Shown piece by piece: positions 18,784 through 27,762 of a stretch of 64,000 bases of DNA. Origin of the DNA: Hyphomicrobiales bacterium. GTDB lineage: Bacteria > Pseudomonadota > Alphaproteobacteria > Rhizobiales > Xanthobacteraceae. Location of the stretch: contig JAKFYI010000031.1 of NCBI GenBank assembly GCA_021730985.1, forward strand, positions 124,001 through 188,000. The letters run 5' to 3'. Position 1 is the stretch's first letter; each line of letters begins with the position of its first letter. The position numbers and the translations under genes were made by a program. The notes under the pieces are model-generated. The model was given only the letters and a program-made list of their open reading frames with translations. It ran no database searches and was not told where the DNA came from.

Positions 18784-18943
18784 GGAACTTTCCTTGAGTT
18801 GGCCTTGTATGCCTTCGCAAGGTTGGTCGGCGTGCCCTCGGGAAAGGTTCAGCAGACCCCCGCCCACCGCGGTTCAAATCCGGGCTGGCGATGCTATAAG
18901 TGCCCGCGCAATCCATGTTTTTCGTAACGTTGGGAGGTCTACT

Positions 18944-19621
18944 TTGGGTAAGCAATTCACGCTCACTGCCGCCGACAATCACAGTCTCGGCGCCTATCGC
19001 GCCGATCCGAAGGGCGCGCCGAAGGGCGGCATCGTCGTCATTCAGGAGATTTTCGGGGTCAACAATCACATCCGCAACGTCTGCGACCGGTTCGCCGAGG
19101 AAGGCTACGTCGCCGTTGCTCCCGCGCTGTTCGATCGTCAGATCAAGAACTACGAGTCCGGCTATTCGCCGCCCGAGATCGAGAAATCCCGCAGCTACAT
19201 CGCAAAGCCCGATTGGGACGCAATGCTGCGCGACACCGACGCAGCCATCAAGGAGATCAAGTCGGCCGGTCCGATCGCGGTGGTGGGATTCTGCATGGGC
19301 GGATCGATCGCTTACCTCTCGGCCACGCGGCTCTCCGGCCTGAGCTGCACGGTCGCCTACTACGGCGGCGTCATCGTCAAGTTCGCCGACGAGAAGCCGA
19401 AGTGCCCGGTGCAGATGCATTTCGGCGAGAAGGACCACGGCATCCCGATGTCCGACGTCGAGATCGTCAAGCAGAAGCGCGGCGGCGACTGCGAGATCTA
19501 CGTCTATCCGGACGCGGGCCACGGGTTCCACTGCGACGAGCGCGGCAGCTTCCACAAGGCCAGTGCCGATCTGGCGTATGGACGCACCACGGCATTCCTC
19601 GCCAAGCACATGAAGAAGTGA
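18944..19621 (+). CDS. Dienelactone hydrolase family protein
   Basis: 225-residue cytosolic alpha/beta hydrolase. The triad matches dienelactone hydrolase: Cys117 in GFCMGG, Asp164 in GEKDHGIP, His193 in DAGHGFHCD. The Glu of IQEIFGVN, which primes the Cys nucleophile in ClcD-type enzymes, is present. In the modified ortho-cleavage pathway the family hydrolyses dienelactone to maleylacetate; homologues outside such operons have broader esterase roles, and there is no catechol-dioxygenase gene here. The start is TTG at 18944, set by GGGAGG at 18932-18937. Confidence 0.9.
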   Translation: MGKQFTLTAADNHSLGAYRADPKGAPKGGIVVIQEIFGVNNHIRNVCDRFAEEGYVAVAPALFDRQIKNYESGYSPPEIEKSRSYIAKPDWDAMLRDTDAAIKEIKSAGPIAVVGFCMGGSIAYLSATRLSGLSCTVAYYGGVIVKFADEKPKCPVQMHFGEKDHGIPMSDVEIVKQKRGGDCEIYVYPDAGHGFHCDERGSFHKASADLAYGRTTAFLAKHMKK

Positions 19622-19633
19622 TGCTGCATTCCC

Positions 19634-19659
19634 GCGATGGAACCGGAAAGTTCCATCGC
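19634..19659 (+). terminator. Hairpin after dienelactone hydrolase gene
   Basis: A perfect 10-bp stem GCGATGGAAC/GTTCCATCGC with loop CGGAAA starts 12 bp after the stop. The downstream arm is repeated at 19663-19672, so an alternative longer-loop hairpin is possible. No T run follows directly. It probably stabilises or ends the upstream mRNA. Confidence 0.55.
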
Positions 19660-19691
19660 ACAGTTCCATCGCGTGAATTGCGAATGCGGTA

Positions 19692-19720
19692 TTGAAAAAA
19701 CTTTGAATGGCCTGCGTAAG
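19692..19720 (+). promoter_or_regulatory. Possible sigma-70-type promoter for the candidate sRNA
   Basis: TTGAAA (19692-19697), a 17-bp spacer, then CGTAAG (19715-19720), which is a weak -10 (3 of 6). It would start RNA near 19727, leading into the structured region that ends in a strong terminator. Support comes mainly from position. Confidence 0.35.
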
Positions 19721-19726
19721 CTTTCC

Positions 19727-19843
19727 TTTAAGAGGCCGCCCGTAGTCTGATCGACGAGGGAAGGCTGTTCTGAAGCGAGAGCTTCAGCACGCGTGGCAAG
19801 TACCTCCATCGGGCCGCACGGGAAACCGTGCGGCCCCTTTTTT
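19727..19843 (+). ncRNA. Candidate trans-acting small RNA
   Basis: A non-coding stretch of about 117 bases ends in a textbook Rho-independent terminator. Upstream of it, TGAAGC-GAGA-GCTTCA forms a GNRA-like tetraloop hairpin, and the segment between that hairpin and the terminator includes ACCTCCATC, an unpaired anti-Shine-Dalgarno-like CCUCC. No open frame with a ribosome-binding site fits. The flanking genes (dienelactone hydrolase, ended by its own hairpin, and a convergent Bug gene) do not explain a second plus-strand terminator. I could not match it to 6S, SRP or tmRNA. The 5' end is inferred. Confidence 0.45.
19811..19843 (+). terminator. Strong Rho-independent terminator
   Basis: GGGCCGCACGG (19811-19821) pairs perfectly with CCGTGCGGCCC across loop GAAA, followed by CTTTTTT. 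It is plus-strand oriented and ends 12 bp before the convergent Bug gene stop at 19855. It is the 3' end of the candidate sRNA. Confidence 0.92.
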
Positions 19844-19854
19844 ATTGGGACGCC

Positions 19855-20823
19855 TTACTCCACCGAGATGTTCGCCTCCCGCACCACCTTGCCCCACTTC
19901 TCGGTCTCGTCGGCCAGCAGCTTGCCGAACTCGGCCGGCGTCATCGGCGTGGGCACACCGCCAAGCTGGGCAATGCGCTCCTTGATCTTGGGATCGGCGA
20001 GCGCGGCGTTGAACGCCTTGTTGAGGGTCTCGACGACCGGCGCCGGAATCCCCTTCGGGCCGGCCACGCCATAGAACACGCTCGCCTCATAGCCCGGCAC
20101 CGTTTCGGCGACGGTCGGAAGGTCCGGTAGCGCCGCGTTGCGCTTCACGGTCGTGACGGCAAGCGCCCTGAGCTTGCCGGTTCTCACGAACTCGATCGAG
20201 CCCGGCAGGTTGTCGAACAGCGCGTGGACCTTGCCGGTCATCAGGTCGGGATAGATGCCGGCCGAGCCGCGATACGGCACATGCAGGATGTCGAGCTTGG
20301 TCATCATCTTGAACAGTTCGCCCGACATGTGGACCGAGGTGCCGTTGCCGGACGATGCGAATGTCAGCTTGCCGGGATTGCCCTTCACATAGGCGATGAA
20401 CTCGCCGACGGACTTCACCGGCAGATCGGGCGGCACGACCATGATGTTGGTGAGGTTCATGGTGCCGGCGATCGGCGTGGTGTCGCGCACATGGTTGAAC
20501 GGCAGGTTCTTGTAGAGTGTCTGGCCGATCGCGTTGTTGGGCGCGACGAACATGATGGTGTAGCCGTCCGGCGGCGACTCGATCACCGACTTGGCGGCGA
20601 GCATGCCGCCCTGCCCCGCCCGATTCTCGACCACACAGGGCGCACCGAGATGCGGGGTCAGAAACTCGCAGAAAATGCGGGCGACGATATCGTTCGGGCC
20701 GCCGGCCAGGAAGCCGACGACGAATTTGATCGGGCGGTTCGGGAATTTGTCTTGGGCGACGGCCGGCGCCACGGCGCCGCAGAGCATTCCAATCAGCAAG
20801 GCTACAGAACGGAGCTTACGCAT
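19855..20823 (-). CDS. TctC/Bug-family periplasmic solute-binding protein (4)
   Basis: 322 residues from ATG 20823, preceded by GGGGAGA. Signal peptide ends at APAVAQ. Motifs: FPNRPIKFVVGFLAGGPNDIVAR, ENRAGQGGMLAAKSV, PPDGYTIMFV, LPDLPTVAETVPGYEAS and GPKGIPAPVVETLN. It is monocistronic, with its own upstream gap. No tctAB genes are near. The open frame reaches 69 codons upstream, but that part overlaps the neighbouring export gene and has no signal sequence. Confidence 0.9.
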   Translation of the reverse strand: MRKLRSVALLIGMLCGAVAPAVAQDKFPNRPIKFVVGFLAGGPNDIVARIFCEFLTPHLGAPCVVENRAGQGGMLAAKSVIESPPDGYTIMFVAPNNAIGQTLYKNLPFNHVRDTTPIAGTMNLTNIMVVPPDLPVKSVGEFIAYVKGNPGKLTFASSGNGTSVHMSGELFKMMTKLDILHVPYRGSAGIYPDLMTGKVHALFDNLPGSIEFVRTGKLRALAVTTVKRNAALPDLPTVAETVPGYEASVFYGVAGPKGIPAPVVETLNKAFNAALADPKIKERIAQLGGVPTPMTPAEFGKLLADETEKWGKVVREANISVE

Positions 20824-20872
20824 CGCGATCTCCCCGGGTTGGAGACCGCATCCTACGCCAGCCGGCGGCCTT

Positions 20873-21757
20873 CTAGAACCAGCGTTCGCTGACTGTGACA
20901 ACGTCACCGGGCCGCATCTTGTAGCGGAGCGGCAGCGGGAAGCGCTGCGGCACGCCCTGCACCTTGCGGGTAATAGTGACGCTCGACTTGGTGGCGCGCG
21001 GCGTAAAGCCGCCGGCGATCGCCACCGCATTCTCCACCGTCATGTGCGGCACGAACGGATACTGGCCAGGATATGTGACCTCACCCAGCACGAAGAACGG
21101 CCGGTAGACCTCGACCTCGACGGCGACGCTGGCATCGCGAACGAAGCCGCCGCCGAGCTTGCTCTTGATCGAAGCGGACAGCGAGGCGGTGCTGATGTCG
21201 CGCGCCTGCACCGCGCCGATCAGCGGCATGGTGATCATGCCGGCGGCATCGACCGTGTATGTGTTGGAGAGCGTGTCCTGGCCGAACACGACGATGCGCA
21301 GCTTGTCGCCGGAGTCGAGCGTGTAGGGCCCGTGGTCTTCGGGCAGTTCGCGCACCGGCACGTACTGCGTGACATGGCGCATCGGGTAGGACGGTCGCGG
21401 TGCCGGGACATAGGCCGCCGGCGGCGGGCCATAGCTCGGCGGCGGCCGGTAGGCGGCAGGCGGCGGACCGTAGGATGGCGGTGGACCGTAAGACGGCGGC
21501 GGGCTGTAGGCCGGGCGATAGCCGGGGGGCGGCCCATAGGCAGGCCGATAACCGGGAGACGGGCCGTATCCGCTGGGCGGCTGCCGATAGGCCGGCGCGC
21601 CGTAGGTCATCTCATCAAGATCGGAGCGCACCATCTGCGGCGAAGCGGCGTAAGCCCGCATCCCGGGATGCTGCGCGTACTGCGGCGCAGGCTGACGCGC
21701 GCAGCCAGACATGGCGGCGGCCGCTGCGACCAGTATCAGTAATCGGCAAACGCGCAT
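20873..21757 (-). CDS. Polysaccharide biosynthesis/export lipoprotein (Wza-like) with proline-rich linker
   Basis: 294 residues. Signal peptide II with lipobox MSGC (Cys19), then an unusual low-complexity segment (about 55-120) built from repeats of [10 protein letters not shown] and SYGPPP type, then a Poly_export domain ([39 protein letters not shown]) and an SLBB-like domain ([15 protein letters not shown] to the C-terminus, [14 protein letters not shown]). It is shorter than Wza and lacks an obvious C-terminal pore helix, so it resembles ExoF-type periplasmic proteins. No glycosyltransferase or Wzc gene is adjacent. Confidence 0.87.
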   Translation of the reverse strand: MRVCRLLILVAAAAAMSGCARQPAPQYAQHPGMRAYAASPQMVRSDLDEMTYGAPAYRQPPSGYGPSPGYRPAYGPPPGYRPAYSPPPSYGPPPSYGPPPAAYRPPPSYGPPPAAYVPAPRPSYPMRHVTQYVPVRELPEDHGPYTLDSGDKLRIVVFGQDTLSNTYTVDAAGMITMPLIGAVQARDISTASLSASIKSKLGGGFVRDASVAVEVEVYRPFFVLGEVTYPGQYPFVPHMTVENAVAIAGGFTPRATKSSVTITRKVQGVPQRFPLPLRYKMRPGDVVTVSERWF

Positions 21758-21863
21758 GCGAGGGGCGAATCCGTCAGAACGCCGGCAAAGGTTAAGTGCG
21801 ATTAACGCCCGGTTATGGTTAACAAAGCCCTTAAGGCCGTGCGTTCCGGCGCCTCAAAAACAA

Positions 21864-21887
21864 AAAGGGCCGCAAATGCGGCCCTTT
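21864..21887 (-). terminator. Rho-independent terminator of msrA
   Basis: AAAGGGCCGC and GCGGCCCTTT pair perfectly around AAAT. Read on the minus strand the hairpin is followed by a T-rich run (complement of CTCAAAAACAAAAA at 21853-21866). It lies 21 bp after the msrA stop. Confidence 0.88.
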
Positions 21888-21908
21888 CGTTGGCTTCTGG
21901 TGACAGTG

Positions 21909-22571
21909 CTAGTGCGCTGCGACAGCCCCCGCGCCGACCGGACACGACACGCCGGTGCCGCCCAGCCCGCAATAGCCCATCGGATTCTTCGCCAGGTACT
22001 GCTGGTGATAGTCCTCGGCGAAATAGAACTCCGGCGCATCGACGATCTCGGTGGTGATCGCGCCGTAGTTCATCTTCTTGAGCGCGCGCTCGTAGGCGGC
22101 GCTTGATTCCTCGGCGGCCTTCTTCTGGGCCGGCGTGGTGACGTAGATGCCCGAACGGTACTGCGTGCCGACGTCGTTGCCCTGGCGCATGCCCTGGGTC
22201 GGATCGTGGCTCTCCCAGAACGTCTTGAGCAGCTTGTCGAACGACACCTTGTTGGGGTCGTAGACCACCAGCACCACCTCGTTGTGCCCGGTGCCGCCGG
22301 AGCAAACCTCCTCATAGGTCGGATTGGGCGTGTGGCCCGCGATATAACCCACCGCCGTCGCATGGATGCCGTCGCGAAGTTCCCAGAACTTGCGCTCGGC
22401 GCCCCAGAAACAGCCCATGCCGAACACAGCGGTCTCAAGTCCCGCGGGGTATGGGCCCTTCAGCGGGTTGCCGTTGATGAAGTGCTGCTTGGCGGTCGGG
22501 ATCGGCAATGCCCGGCCCGGCAGCGCATGGTCCTTGGAGGGAATCGAAAGCAATTTCTTGAACCCGAACAT
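21909..22571 (-). CDS. msrA: Peptide-methionine (S)-S-oxide reductase
   Basis: Repairs oxidised methionine residues in proteins using thioredoxin. 220 residues; catalytic Cys54 in GMGCFWGAE, with resolving cysteines Cys201 (GYCGLGG) and Cys210 (SCPVG), the standard three-cysteine class. [12 protein letters not shown] is also diagnostic. AGGAGAG lies upstream of the ATG at 22571. It is monocistronic with its own terminator. No msrB was found beside it. Confidence 0.96.
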   Translation of the reverse strand: MFGFKKLLSIPSKDHALPGRALPIPTAKQHFINGNPLKGPYPAGLETAVFGMGCFWGAERKFWELRDGIHATAVGYIAGHTPNPTYEEVCSGGTGHNEVVLVVYDPNKVSFDKLLKTFWESHDPTQGMRQGNDVGTQYRSGIYVTTPAQKKAAEESSAAYERALKKMNYGAITTEIVDAPEFYFAEDYHQQYLAKNPMGYCGLGGTGVSCPVGAGAVAAH

Positions 22572-22727
22572 CGGTGCTCTCCTGAAATCTCTGCGGTGAA
22601 TATAGGGCGTCCGGGGCCCCGAGGCACGGCCCAGAAGCGATCAGGGGCGATCACGGCCGGTCACGATCCTGTTCCCCTCCAGGCCCGGGCAACCTATGCT
22701 GCGGCGAACTCGTCGTTGGAGGCTCCC

Positions 22728-23216
22728 TTGACCACGCTGAAGACCCTCGCCGGCGCCTGCGCCATCGTGCTCGCCGCAGCGCTACCGGCCCAGTCGCAAA
22801 CCATGCCGCCGGATTACGGCCCGCCGATCGGGCTGGAAACCGCGCGCAAGGCGATGTCCGCGGCCGAGGCCGAGGCGTCGAAGAACAACTGGCCGGTGGT
22901 GATCGCGATCATCGACAGCGGCGGCCACATCGTCATGCTGCACCGGCGCGACAACGCCCAGCTTGCCTCGCTGGAGATTGCCCAAGGCAAGGCGACGACC
23001 GCGCTCAAGTTCAAGCGCCCGACCAAGGTGCTCGACGACGCCATCTCCGGCGGCGGCGCCGGCGTGCGTTTTCTGGCGCTGAAGGACATCACGCCGCTGG
23101 AAGGCGGCTTCCCGATCGTTATGGACGGCAAGATCGTCGGCGCGATCGGCATTTCCGGCGTGCTGTCGGGGCAGGACTCGCAGATCGCGCGCGCCGCGAT
23201 CGACGCGCTGAAATAA
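22728..23216 (+). CDS. GlcG/HbpS-family heme-binding-type protein, exported
   Basis: 162 residues with a signal peptide (cleaved near AQSQT) and one GlcG/HbpS domain: [38 protein letters not shown], a GGVPI-like [19 protein letters not shown]. Members bind heme or cobalamin-related ligands or accompany glycolate and diol metabolism. The TTG at 22728 is the best start because TTGGAGG at 22716-22722 precedes it. It is divergent from msrA. Confidence 0.82.
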   Translation: MTTLKTLAGACAIVLAAALPAQSQTMPPDYGPPIGLETARKAMSAAEAEASKNNWPVVIAIIDSGGHIVMLHRRDNAQLASLEIAQGKATTALKFKRPTKVLDDAISGGGAGVRFLALKDITPLEGGFPIVMDGKIVGAIGISGVLSGQDSQIARAAIDALK

Positions 23217-23217
23217 T

Positions 23218-23535
23218 TCAGTCGCGCGCGTAACCGATCAGCGGCTTCTTCTTGCGGCCGAGCACGATCAGCAACGCGCCGAGCGCGGCGAAAATCGCAG
23301 CCGCCGGCTGTTCGAGCAGCGGCCCGATCGCCAGACTCCACAACGTGCCGGACAACCGCTCGACCGCGGCCTGCGCCGCCTGCAGGCTGGAGCCGTGGAC
23401 CTCGATCCAGAATTGGCTGAGCGCGGTCGCATAGAAGGTGCGATCCGCGATCGATTTCATGCCGTCGTAAATCACGAAGATGAAGGCAAGCGCGAGCAGC
23501 ATCAGCCCAAGAAATCGCAGCAAAAATCGGATCAT
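23218..23535 (-). CDS. Small membrane protein of unknown function
   Basis: 105 residues from ATG 23535 (MIRFLLRF). Two hydrophobic helices, at about residues 5-25 and 78-95, flank a central amphipathic stretch; the tail is basic (GRKKKPLIGYARD). The frame extends 18 codons upstream to 23589, but the shorter start puts the first helix at the N-terminus. No family was recognised with certainty. It converges on the GlcG-like gene, one base away. Confidence 0.65.
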   Translation of the reverse strand: MIRFLLRFLGLMLLALAFIFVIYDGMKSIADRTFYATALSQFWIEVHGSSLQAAQAAVERLSGTLWSLAIGPLLEQPAAAIFAALGALLIVLGRKKKPLIGYARD

Positions 23536-23693
23536 GAAGTCGTCCCAACACGCCTGCCCGCACCGGATTAGCCCGGTAAATGTGGCCATTCAATTGCCGC
23601 GGTGCCACAGCTTGCAAAGCGCCCTATTCGAGCGCACGCCGTTCCGCTAACGTTTCCCCGAACCGGCCCGCCGGGCGTCAGTAGAGTGTTGAA

Positions 23694-25967
23694 ATGGCAA
23701 AGAAATCCAGCGGTAACCGGCCCACCATTACCGATCAGGAAGCGCTCCTTTTCCACAGCCAGGGCAGGCCCGGCAAGCTGGAGGTGATCGCCACCAAGCC
23801 GATGGCGACGCAGCGCGACCTGTCGCTCGCCTACTCCCCGGGCGTCGCGGTGCCGGTGCTCGCCATCGCCGAGGACGAGAGCAAAGCCTACGACTACACG
23901 GTCAAGGGCAACTTCGTCGCCGTCATCACCAACGGCACCGCCATCCTGGGTCTCGGCAATCGCGGCGCGCTCGCCGCCAAGCCCGTGATGGAAGGCAAGG
24001 CGGTGCTGTTCAAGCGCTTCGCCGACATCGACTCCATCGACCTCGAGGTGAACACCGAGGATCCCGACGAGTTCATCAACTGCGTGAAATTTCTCGGCAA
24101 GGGCTGGGGCGGCATCAACCTCGAGGACATCAAGGCGCCGGAGTGCTTCATCATCGAGGACAAGCTGCGCGAGCTGCTCGATATTCCGGTTTTCCATGAC
24201 GATCAGCACGGCACCGCGATCATTTCCGCCGCGGGCCTGATCAATGCGCTGGAGCTCACCGGCCGCGACATCAAGACCACCAGGCTGGTCTGCAACGGCG
24301 CGGGCGCCGCCGGCATTGCCTGCCTCGAATTGCTTAAGGCGATCGGCTTCCGGCACGACAACCTGATCCTTTGCGACACCAAGGGCGTGATCTACGAAGG
24401 CCGCACCGAAGGCATGAACCAGTGGAAGTCGGGCTTCGCAGTGAAGACCTCGGCGCGCACGCTGGCCGATGCGCTGGTCGGCGCCGACATTTTCTTCGGG
24501 TTGTCCGCCAAGGGCGCGGTCACCAAGGAGATGGTGAAGTCGATGGCGCCGAAGCCGATCATCTTCGCCATGGCGAACCCCGATCCGGAGATCACAGCGG
24601 AAGAGGTGGCCGAGGTGCGCGACGACGCCATCATGGCGACGGGCCGCTCCGACTACCCGAACCAGGTTAACAACGTGCTCGGGTTCCCTTACATCTTCCG
24701 CGGTGCGCTCGACGTCCGCGCCACCACCATCAACATGGAGATGAAGATCGCGGCGGCGCAGGCGCTTGCGCAGCTCGCACGCGAGGATGTGCCCGACGAG
24801 GTCGCCGCGGCCTACGGCGTGCGCTTCAAGTATGGCCCCGACTACATCATTCCGGTGCCGTTCGATCCGCGGCTGATCTCCTACGTGCCGCCCGCCGTCG
24901 CCAAGGCCGCGATGGACACCGGCGTTGCGCGCAAGCCGATCGCCGACATGGACGCCTACCGGGAATCGCTGCGCCGCAGGCGCGATCCGGTGGCCGGCGT
25001 GTTGCAGCAGGTGTTCGAACGGGTCCGCCGTTCGCCGAAGCGCGTGGTGTTCGCCGAGGGCGAAGAGGAACAGGTGATCCGCGCCGCCGCGACCTTCGTG
25101 CACGAACGGCTCGGCACCGCGCTGCTGGTCGGCCGCGAGGACCGCGTGCGGCAGAGCGCGAAAAATCTCGGCATCGAACTTGGCCGCGGCATCGAGATCG
25201 TCAATGCCGCGCTGTCCACGCGCAACGCGCAATACGCCGCTTATCTTTACGAGCGTCTGCAGCGCCAAGGCTATCTGCTTCGTGACGTGCAGCGGCTGGT
25301 CAACACCGACCGCAATCATTTCGCGGCCTGCATGGTGGCGCTCGGCGACGCCGACGCCATGGTGACCGGCGTGACGCGCAACTTCTCCGTGGCGCTGGAG
25401 GACGTGCGGCGCGTGATCGATCCGAAGCCGGGCCATCGCGTGATCGGAATTTCCCTCGTACTGGCGCGCGGCCGCAACGTCGTGGTCGCCGATACCGCCA
25501 TCACCGAAATGCCGAAGGCCCACGATCTGGCCGACATCGCGATCGAGGCGGCCGGGGTGGCACGCAGGCTCGGCTACGAGCCGCGGCTCGCGCTGCTCGC
25601 GTTCTCCACGTTCGGCCATCCGCCGGGCGAGCGCTCCGCGCACGTCATAGAGGCCGTAAAGATCCTGGATCAGCGCCGGGTGGATTTCGAATACGACGGC
25701 GAAATGTCCGCCGACGTCGCGCTCAATCCGGAGGCCGCCGCGAATTATCCGTTCAGCCGCCTCTCGGGGCCGGCCAACGTGCTCATCATGCCGGCGTTCC
25801 ACTCCGCGTCGATCTCGACCAAAATGCTGCAGGAGCTTGGCGGCGCGACCGTGATCGGTCCGCTGCTGGTCGGGCTCGACCGCTCGGTGCAGATTGTGCC
25901 GATGACCGCGAAGGACACCGAGCTGGTCAACATGGCCGCTCTCGCAGCCTTCGGGGTGAGCGGCTGA
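23694..25967 (+). CDS. maeB: NADP-dependent malic enzyme with C-terminal phosphotransacetylase-like domain
   Basis: 757 residues in two parts: malic enzyme (about 1-430; SLAYSPGVAVP, the catalytic Tyr/Lys region, GTAIISAAGLINAL, Rossmann segment CNGAGAAGIACLELL, MANPDPEI) and a phosphate acetyltransferase-like domain (about 445-757; FAEGEEEQVIRAA, PAFHSASISTKML). It decarboxylates malate to pyruvate with NADP+, feeding gluconeogenesis or NADPH supply. The C-terminal domain in this family is regulatory (acetyl-CoA) and not known as an active transferase. A small secreted-protein gene follows after 2 bp. Confidence 0.96.
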   Translation: MAKKSSGNRPTITDQEALLFHSQGRPGKLEVIATKPMATQRDLSLAYSPGVAVPVLAIAEDESKAYDYTVKGNFVAVITNGTAILGLGNRGALAAKPVMEGKAVLFKRFADIDSIDLEVNTEDPDEFINCVKFLGKGWGGINLEDIKAPECFIIEDKLRELLDIPVFHDDQHGTAIISAAGLINALELTGRDIKTTRLVCNGAGAAGIACLELLKAIGFRHDNLILCDTKGVIYEGRTEGMNQWKSGFAVKTSARTLADALVGADIFFGLSAKGAVTKEMVKSMAPKPIIFAMANPDPEITAEEVAEVRDDAIMATGRSDYPNQVNNVLGFPYIFRGALDVRATTINMEMKIAAAQALAQLAREDVPDEVAAAYGVRFKYGPDYIIPVPFDPRLISYVPPAVAKAAMDTGVARKPIADMDAYRESLRRRRDPVAGVLQQVFERVRRSPKRVVFAEGEEEQVIRAAATFVHERLGTALLVGREDRVRQSAKNLGIELGRGIEIVNAALSTRNAQYAAYLYERLQRQGYLLRDVQRLVNTDRNHFAACMVALGDADAMVTGVTRNFSVALEDVRRVIDPKPGHRVIGISLVLARGRNVVVADTAITEMPKAHDLADIAIEAAGVARRLGYEPRLALLAFSTFGHPPGERSAHVIEAVKILDQRRVDFEYDGEMSADVALNPEAAANYPFSRLSGPANVLIMPAFHSASISTKMLQELGGATVIGPLLVGLDRSVQIVPMTAKDTELVNMAALAAFGVSG

Positions 25968-25969
25968 GC

Positions 25970-26317
25970 TTGCGGCTCACGAGCCCGCGCTCCGCTGCAT
26001 TGCCTGCCGCCGCGCTGGCGGTGGTGCTGACAGCTGAAGCCTTGGCGCAGACCTGCCCTCACGCCGAACCGGAGGCGGCGCTGCGGCACGCCGCCGAACA
26101 AAAAATGGCGGCGTTCGAACTGACCCGCGACTGCGCAATGATCCCGGAACTGGTGGCGATGCTGCGCCGGCACGGCGCGCTGGTCCGCTCGATCGAGCGG
26201 GACTGCAAGGACGTGGTGGTGATGAGGGGCGATGGTCCCAAGATGCCGATCGAGGCCGAGCTGCGGCAGTTCTGCGAGGCCGGACCTTTATCGCCGCAAC
26301 CGCCTGCAAAGCGCTAG
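25970..26317 (+). CDS. Small exported protein of unknown function
   Basis: 115 residues from TTG 25970, two bases after the maeB stop, with GGGGTGAG inside maeB as a possible ribosome-binding site. A signal peptide runs to about ALAQT. The mature part contains three or four Cys (TCPHAE, RDCAM, RDCKD, FCEAG) and is mainly helical. Tight coupling to maeB suggests co-translation, but no functional link is apparent. Confidence 0.6.
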   Translation: MRLTSPRSAALPAAALAVVLTAEALAQTCPHAEPEAALRHAAEQKMAAFELTRDCAMIPELVAMLRRHGALVRSIERDCKDVVVMRGDGPKMPIEAELRQFCEAGPLSPQPPAKR

Positions 26318-26379
26318 CACCCCCGGTTGCAGCAGCCGCAAGGTGTGCTAGTGGACGGCAACAATGCAGGGAGCATCCA

Positions 26380-27276
26380 ATGACCGCGCGTAAACTTTCC
26401 GGCGTGATCGCCGCCGTCGCCACGCCCGTCGGCGAGGACGGTACGCCCGACACCGCGCGCGCGACCAAGCTCGCGCGCTTCCTGCTCGACAACGGCTGCA
26501 ATGGCCTCAACGTGCTCGGCACCACCGGCGAGGCGACCTCGTTCTCGCTGGAGGAGCGCAGGCGCGTGATGAACGCCTACCGCGATGCGGGCCTGCCGCT
26601 GGACCGGCTGATGGTTGGCACCGGCGCGGCGGCGACCGCGGACGCCGTCGCCCTCACCCGCCATGCCGCCGAACTCGGGTTTGCCGGCGCGCTGCTGCTG
26701 CCGCCGTTCTATTACAAGGGCGTTCCGGACGACGGCCTGGTCGCCTACGTCGATACCGTGGTGCAGGCGAGCGCGGCCAAGCCGATCCCGATCTATCTCT
26801 ATCACTATCCGGCGCAGTCGGGCCTGCACTGGCATGTCGTGCTGGTGAAGCGGCTGCTGGAAAAATTCGGCTCGCGCATCGTCGGCCTGAAGGACTCGTC
26901 CGGCGACATGACCTACGCGCGCGAGGCCGCAGCGATTTCGAAGAACTTCGATGTGTTTCCGTCAACCGAGGCGGTGCTGATCGAGGCGAAGAACGGCGCG
27001 TTCGCCGGCTGCATTTCCGCCACCGCGAACCTCAATCCCGACCTGTGCCAGCGCGCCTGGAGCACCGGCGACCAGACCTCGCTCGATGCCGCTGTGACAA
27101 TCCGCAAGCTGTTCGACGGCAAGGCGCTGGTGCCCGGCGTGAAAGCCCTGCTCTCACACATCCACGGCGATCCGGCGCTCGGCCGGGTGCAGCCGCCGCT
27201 CGCGGCGTTTCCGGCCGCCGACCGCGCCGCGGTGGTCGCAGGCTACGACCAGGTGCGCGCCAAGCGCGTGGCGTAA
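26380..27276 (+). CDS. Dihydrodipicolinate synthase family aldolase/lyase
   Basis: 298-residue (beta/alpha)8 class I lyase. LNVLGTTGEATSFSLEER is the pyruvate-binding region; catalytic Tyr141 lies in YLYHYPAQSG and Schiff-base Lys171 in IVGLKDSSGD. True DapA usually has YNVPSRT at the Tyr segment, so this is more likely a catabolic paralogue (for example a keto-deoxy sugar acid or 4-hydroxy-2-oxo acid enzyme) than the lysine-pathway enzyme. GGGAG precedes the ATG. Located just before rpsT but separated by its promoter. Confidence 0.88.
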   Translation: MTARKLSGVIAAVATPVGEDGTPDTARATKLARFLLDNGCNGLNVLGTTGEATSFSLEERRRVMNAYRDAGLPLDRLMVGTGAAATADAVALTRHAAELGFAGALLLPPFYYKGVPDDGLVAYVDTVVQASAAKPIPIYLYHYPAQSGLHWHVVLVKRLLEKFGSRIVGLKDSSGDMTYAREAAAISKNFDVFPSTEAVLIEAKNGAFAGCISATANLNPDLCQRAWSTGDQTSLDAAVTIRKLFDGKALVPGVKALLSHIHGDPALGRVQPPLAAFPAADRAAVVAGYDQVRAKRVA

Positions 27277-27388
27277 GGCGGCCCGGCGCCTGTCCGCCGC
27301 GCCAAATCCACGCCTCAGGCGGTTCCCGGAGCCGGGATGGCCGGACCTTGGCCGCAGCAGTGCCGCGGCCGATGGCTACAACGGCACG

Positions 27389-27417
27389 TTGACGCCTTGG
27401 GAGGGGGTGACTATAAG
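27389..27417 (+). promoter_or_regulatory. Predicted sigma-70 promoter of rpsT
   Basis: TTGACG (27389-27394), exactly 17 bp spacer, TATAAG (27412-27417). This is the best -35/-10 pair I saw in the window. Transcription would start near 27424, leaving a leader of about 70 bases before the rpsT ATG. Strong constitutive expression fits a ribosomal protein gene. Confidence 0.75.
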
Positions 27418-27495
27418 CACCGCGCTGGCTGCGGAAGACCTCGCCGCCTTTGAATTTCAGGCACTGCCCGTCCACAGAAGCGTTGATCCGAGTCC

Positions 27496-27762
27496 ATGGC
27501 CAACACCAGTTCCGCACGCAAAGCCGCCCGCAAGATCGCCCGCCGCACCGTCATCAACAAGGCGCGGCGCACCCGCGCCCGCACCGCCGTCGGCGCGGTT
27601 GAGGACGCGATCGCCTCGGGCGACCGCAACAAGGCGCTTGAGGCGATGAAACTCGCGGAGCCGCAGCTCATGAAGGCTGCCCAGCAGGGTCAGGTTCATC
27701 ACAATACGGCCAGCCGGAAGATCTCGCGTCTGACCAAGCGGATCGCCAAGCTCGGCAAGTAG
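27496..27762 (+). CDS. rpsT: 30S ribosomal protein S20
   Basis: 88-residue, very basic helical protein binding 16S rRNA early in 30S assembly. [17 protein letters not shown] and [19 protein letters not shown] are diagnostic. It lies upstream of dnaA on the same strand, separated by about 1.1 kb; this rpsT-dnaA order is usual in Rhizobiales. It has its own promoter. Confidence 0.97.
   Translation: MANTSSARKAARKIARRTVINKARRTRARTAVGAVEDAIASGDRNKALEAMKLAEPQLMKAAQQGQVHHNTASRKISRLTKRIAKLGK

Noticed and set aside
19727..19843. Identification of the candidate sRNA as 6S RNA, SRP RNA or tmRNA
   Set aside because: No long central-bulge hairpin, no SRP tetraloop domain and no tag-peptide frame could be seen, so a family name is not justified.
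23568..25802. A 744-codon open frame on the minus strand, antisense to maeB
   Set aside because: Composition (rich in Arg, His, Ala, Gly) is typical of antisense frames in high-GC DNA; no domain or ribosome-binding site, whereas maeB motifs on the plus strand are unmistakable.
26380..27276. Lysine-pathway DapA
   Set aside because: The catalytic Tyr segment is YHYPAQSG rather than the usual YNVPSRT, so a catabolic family member is more likely.
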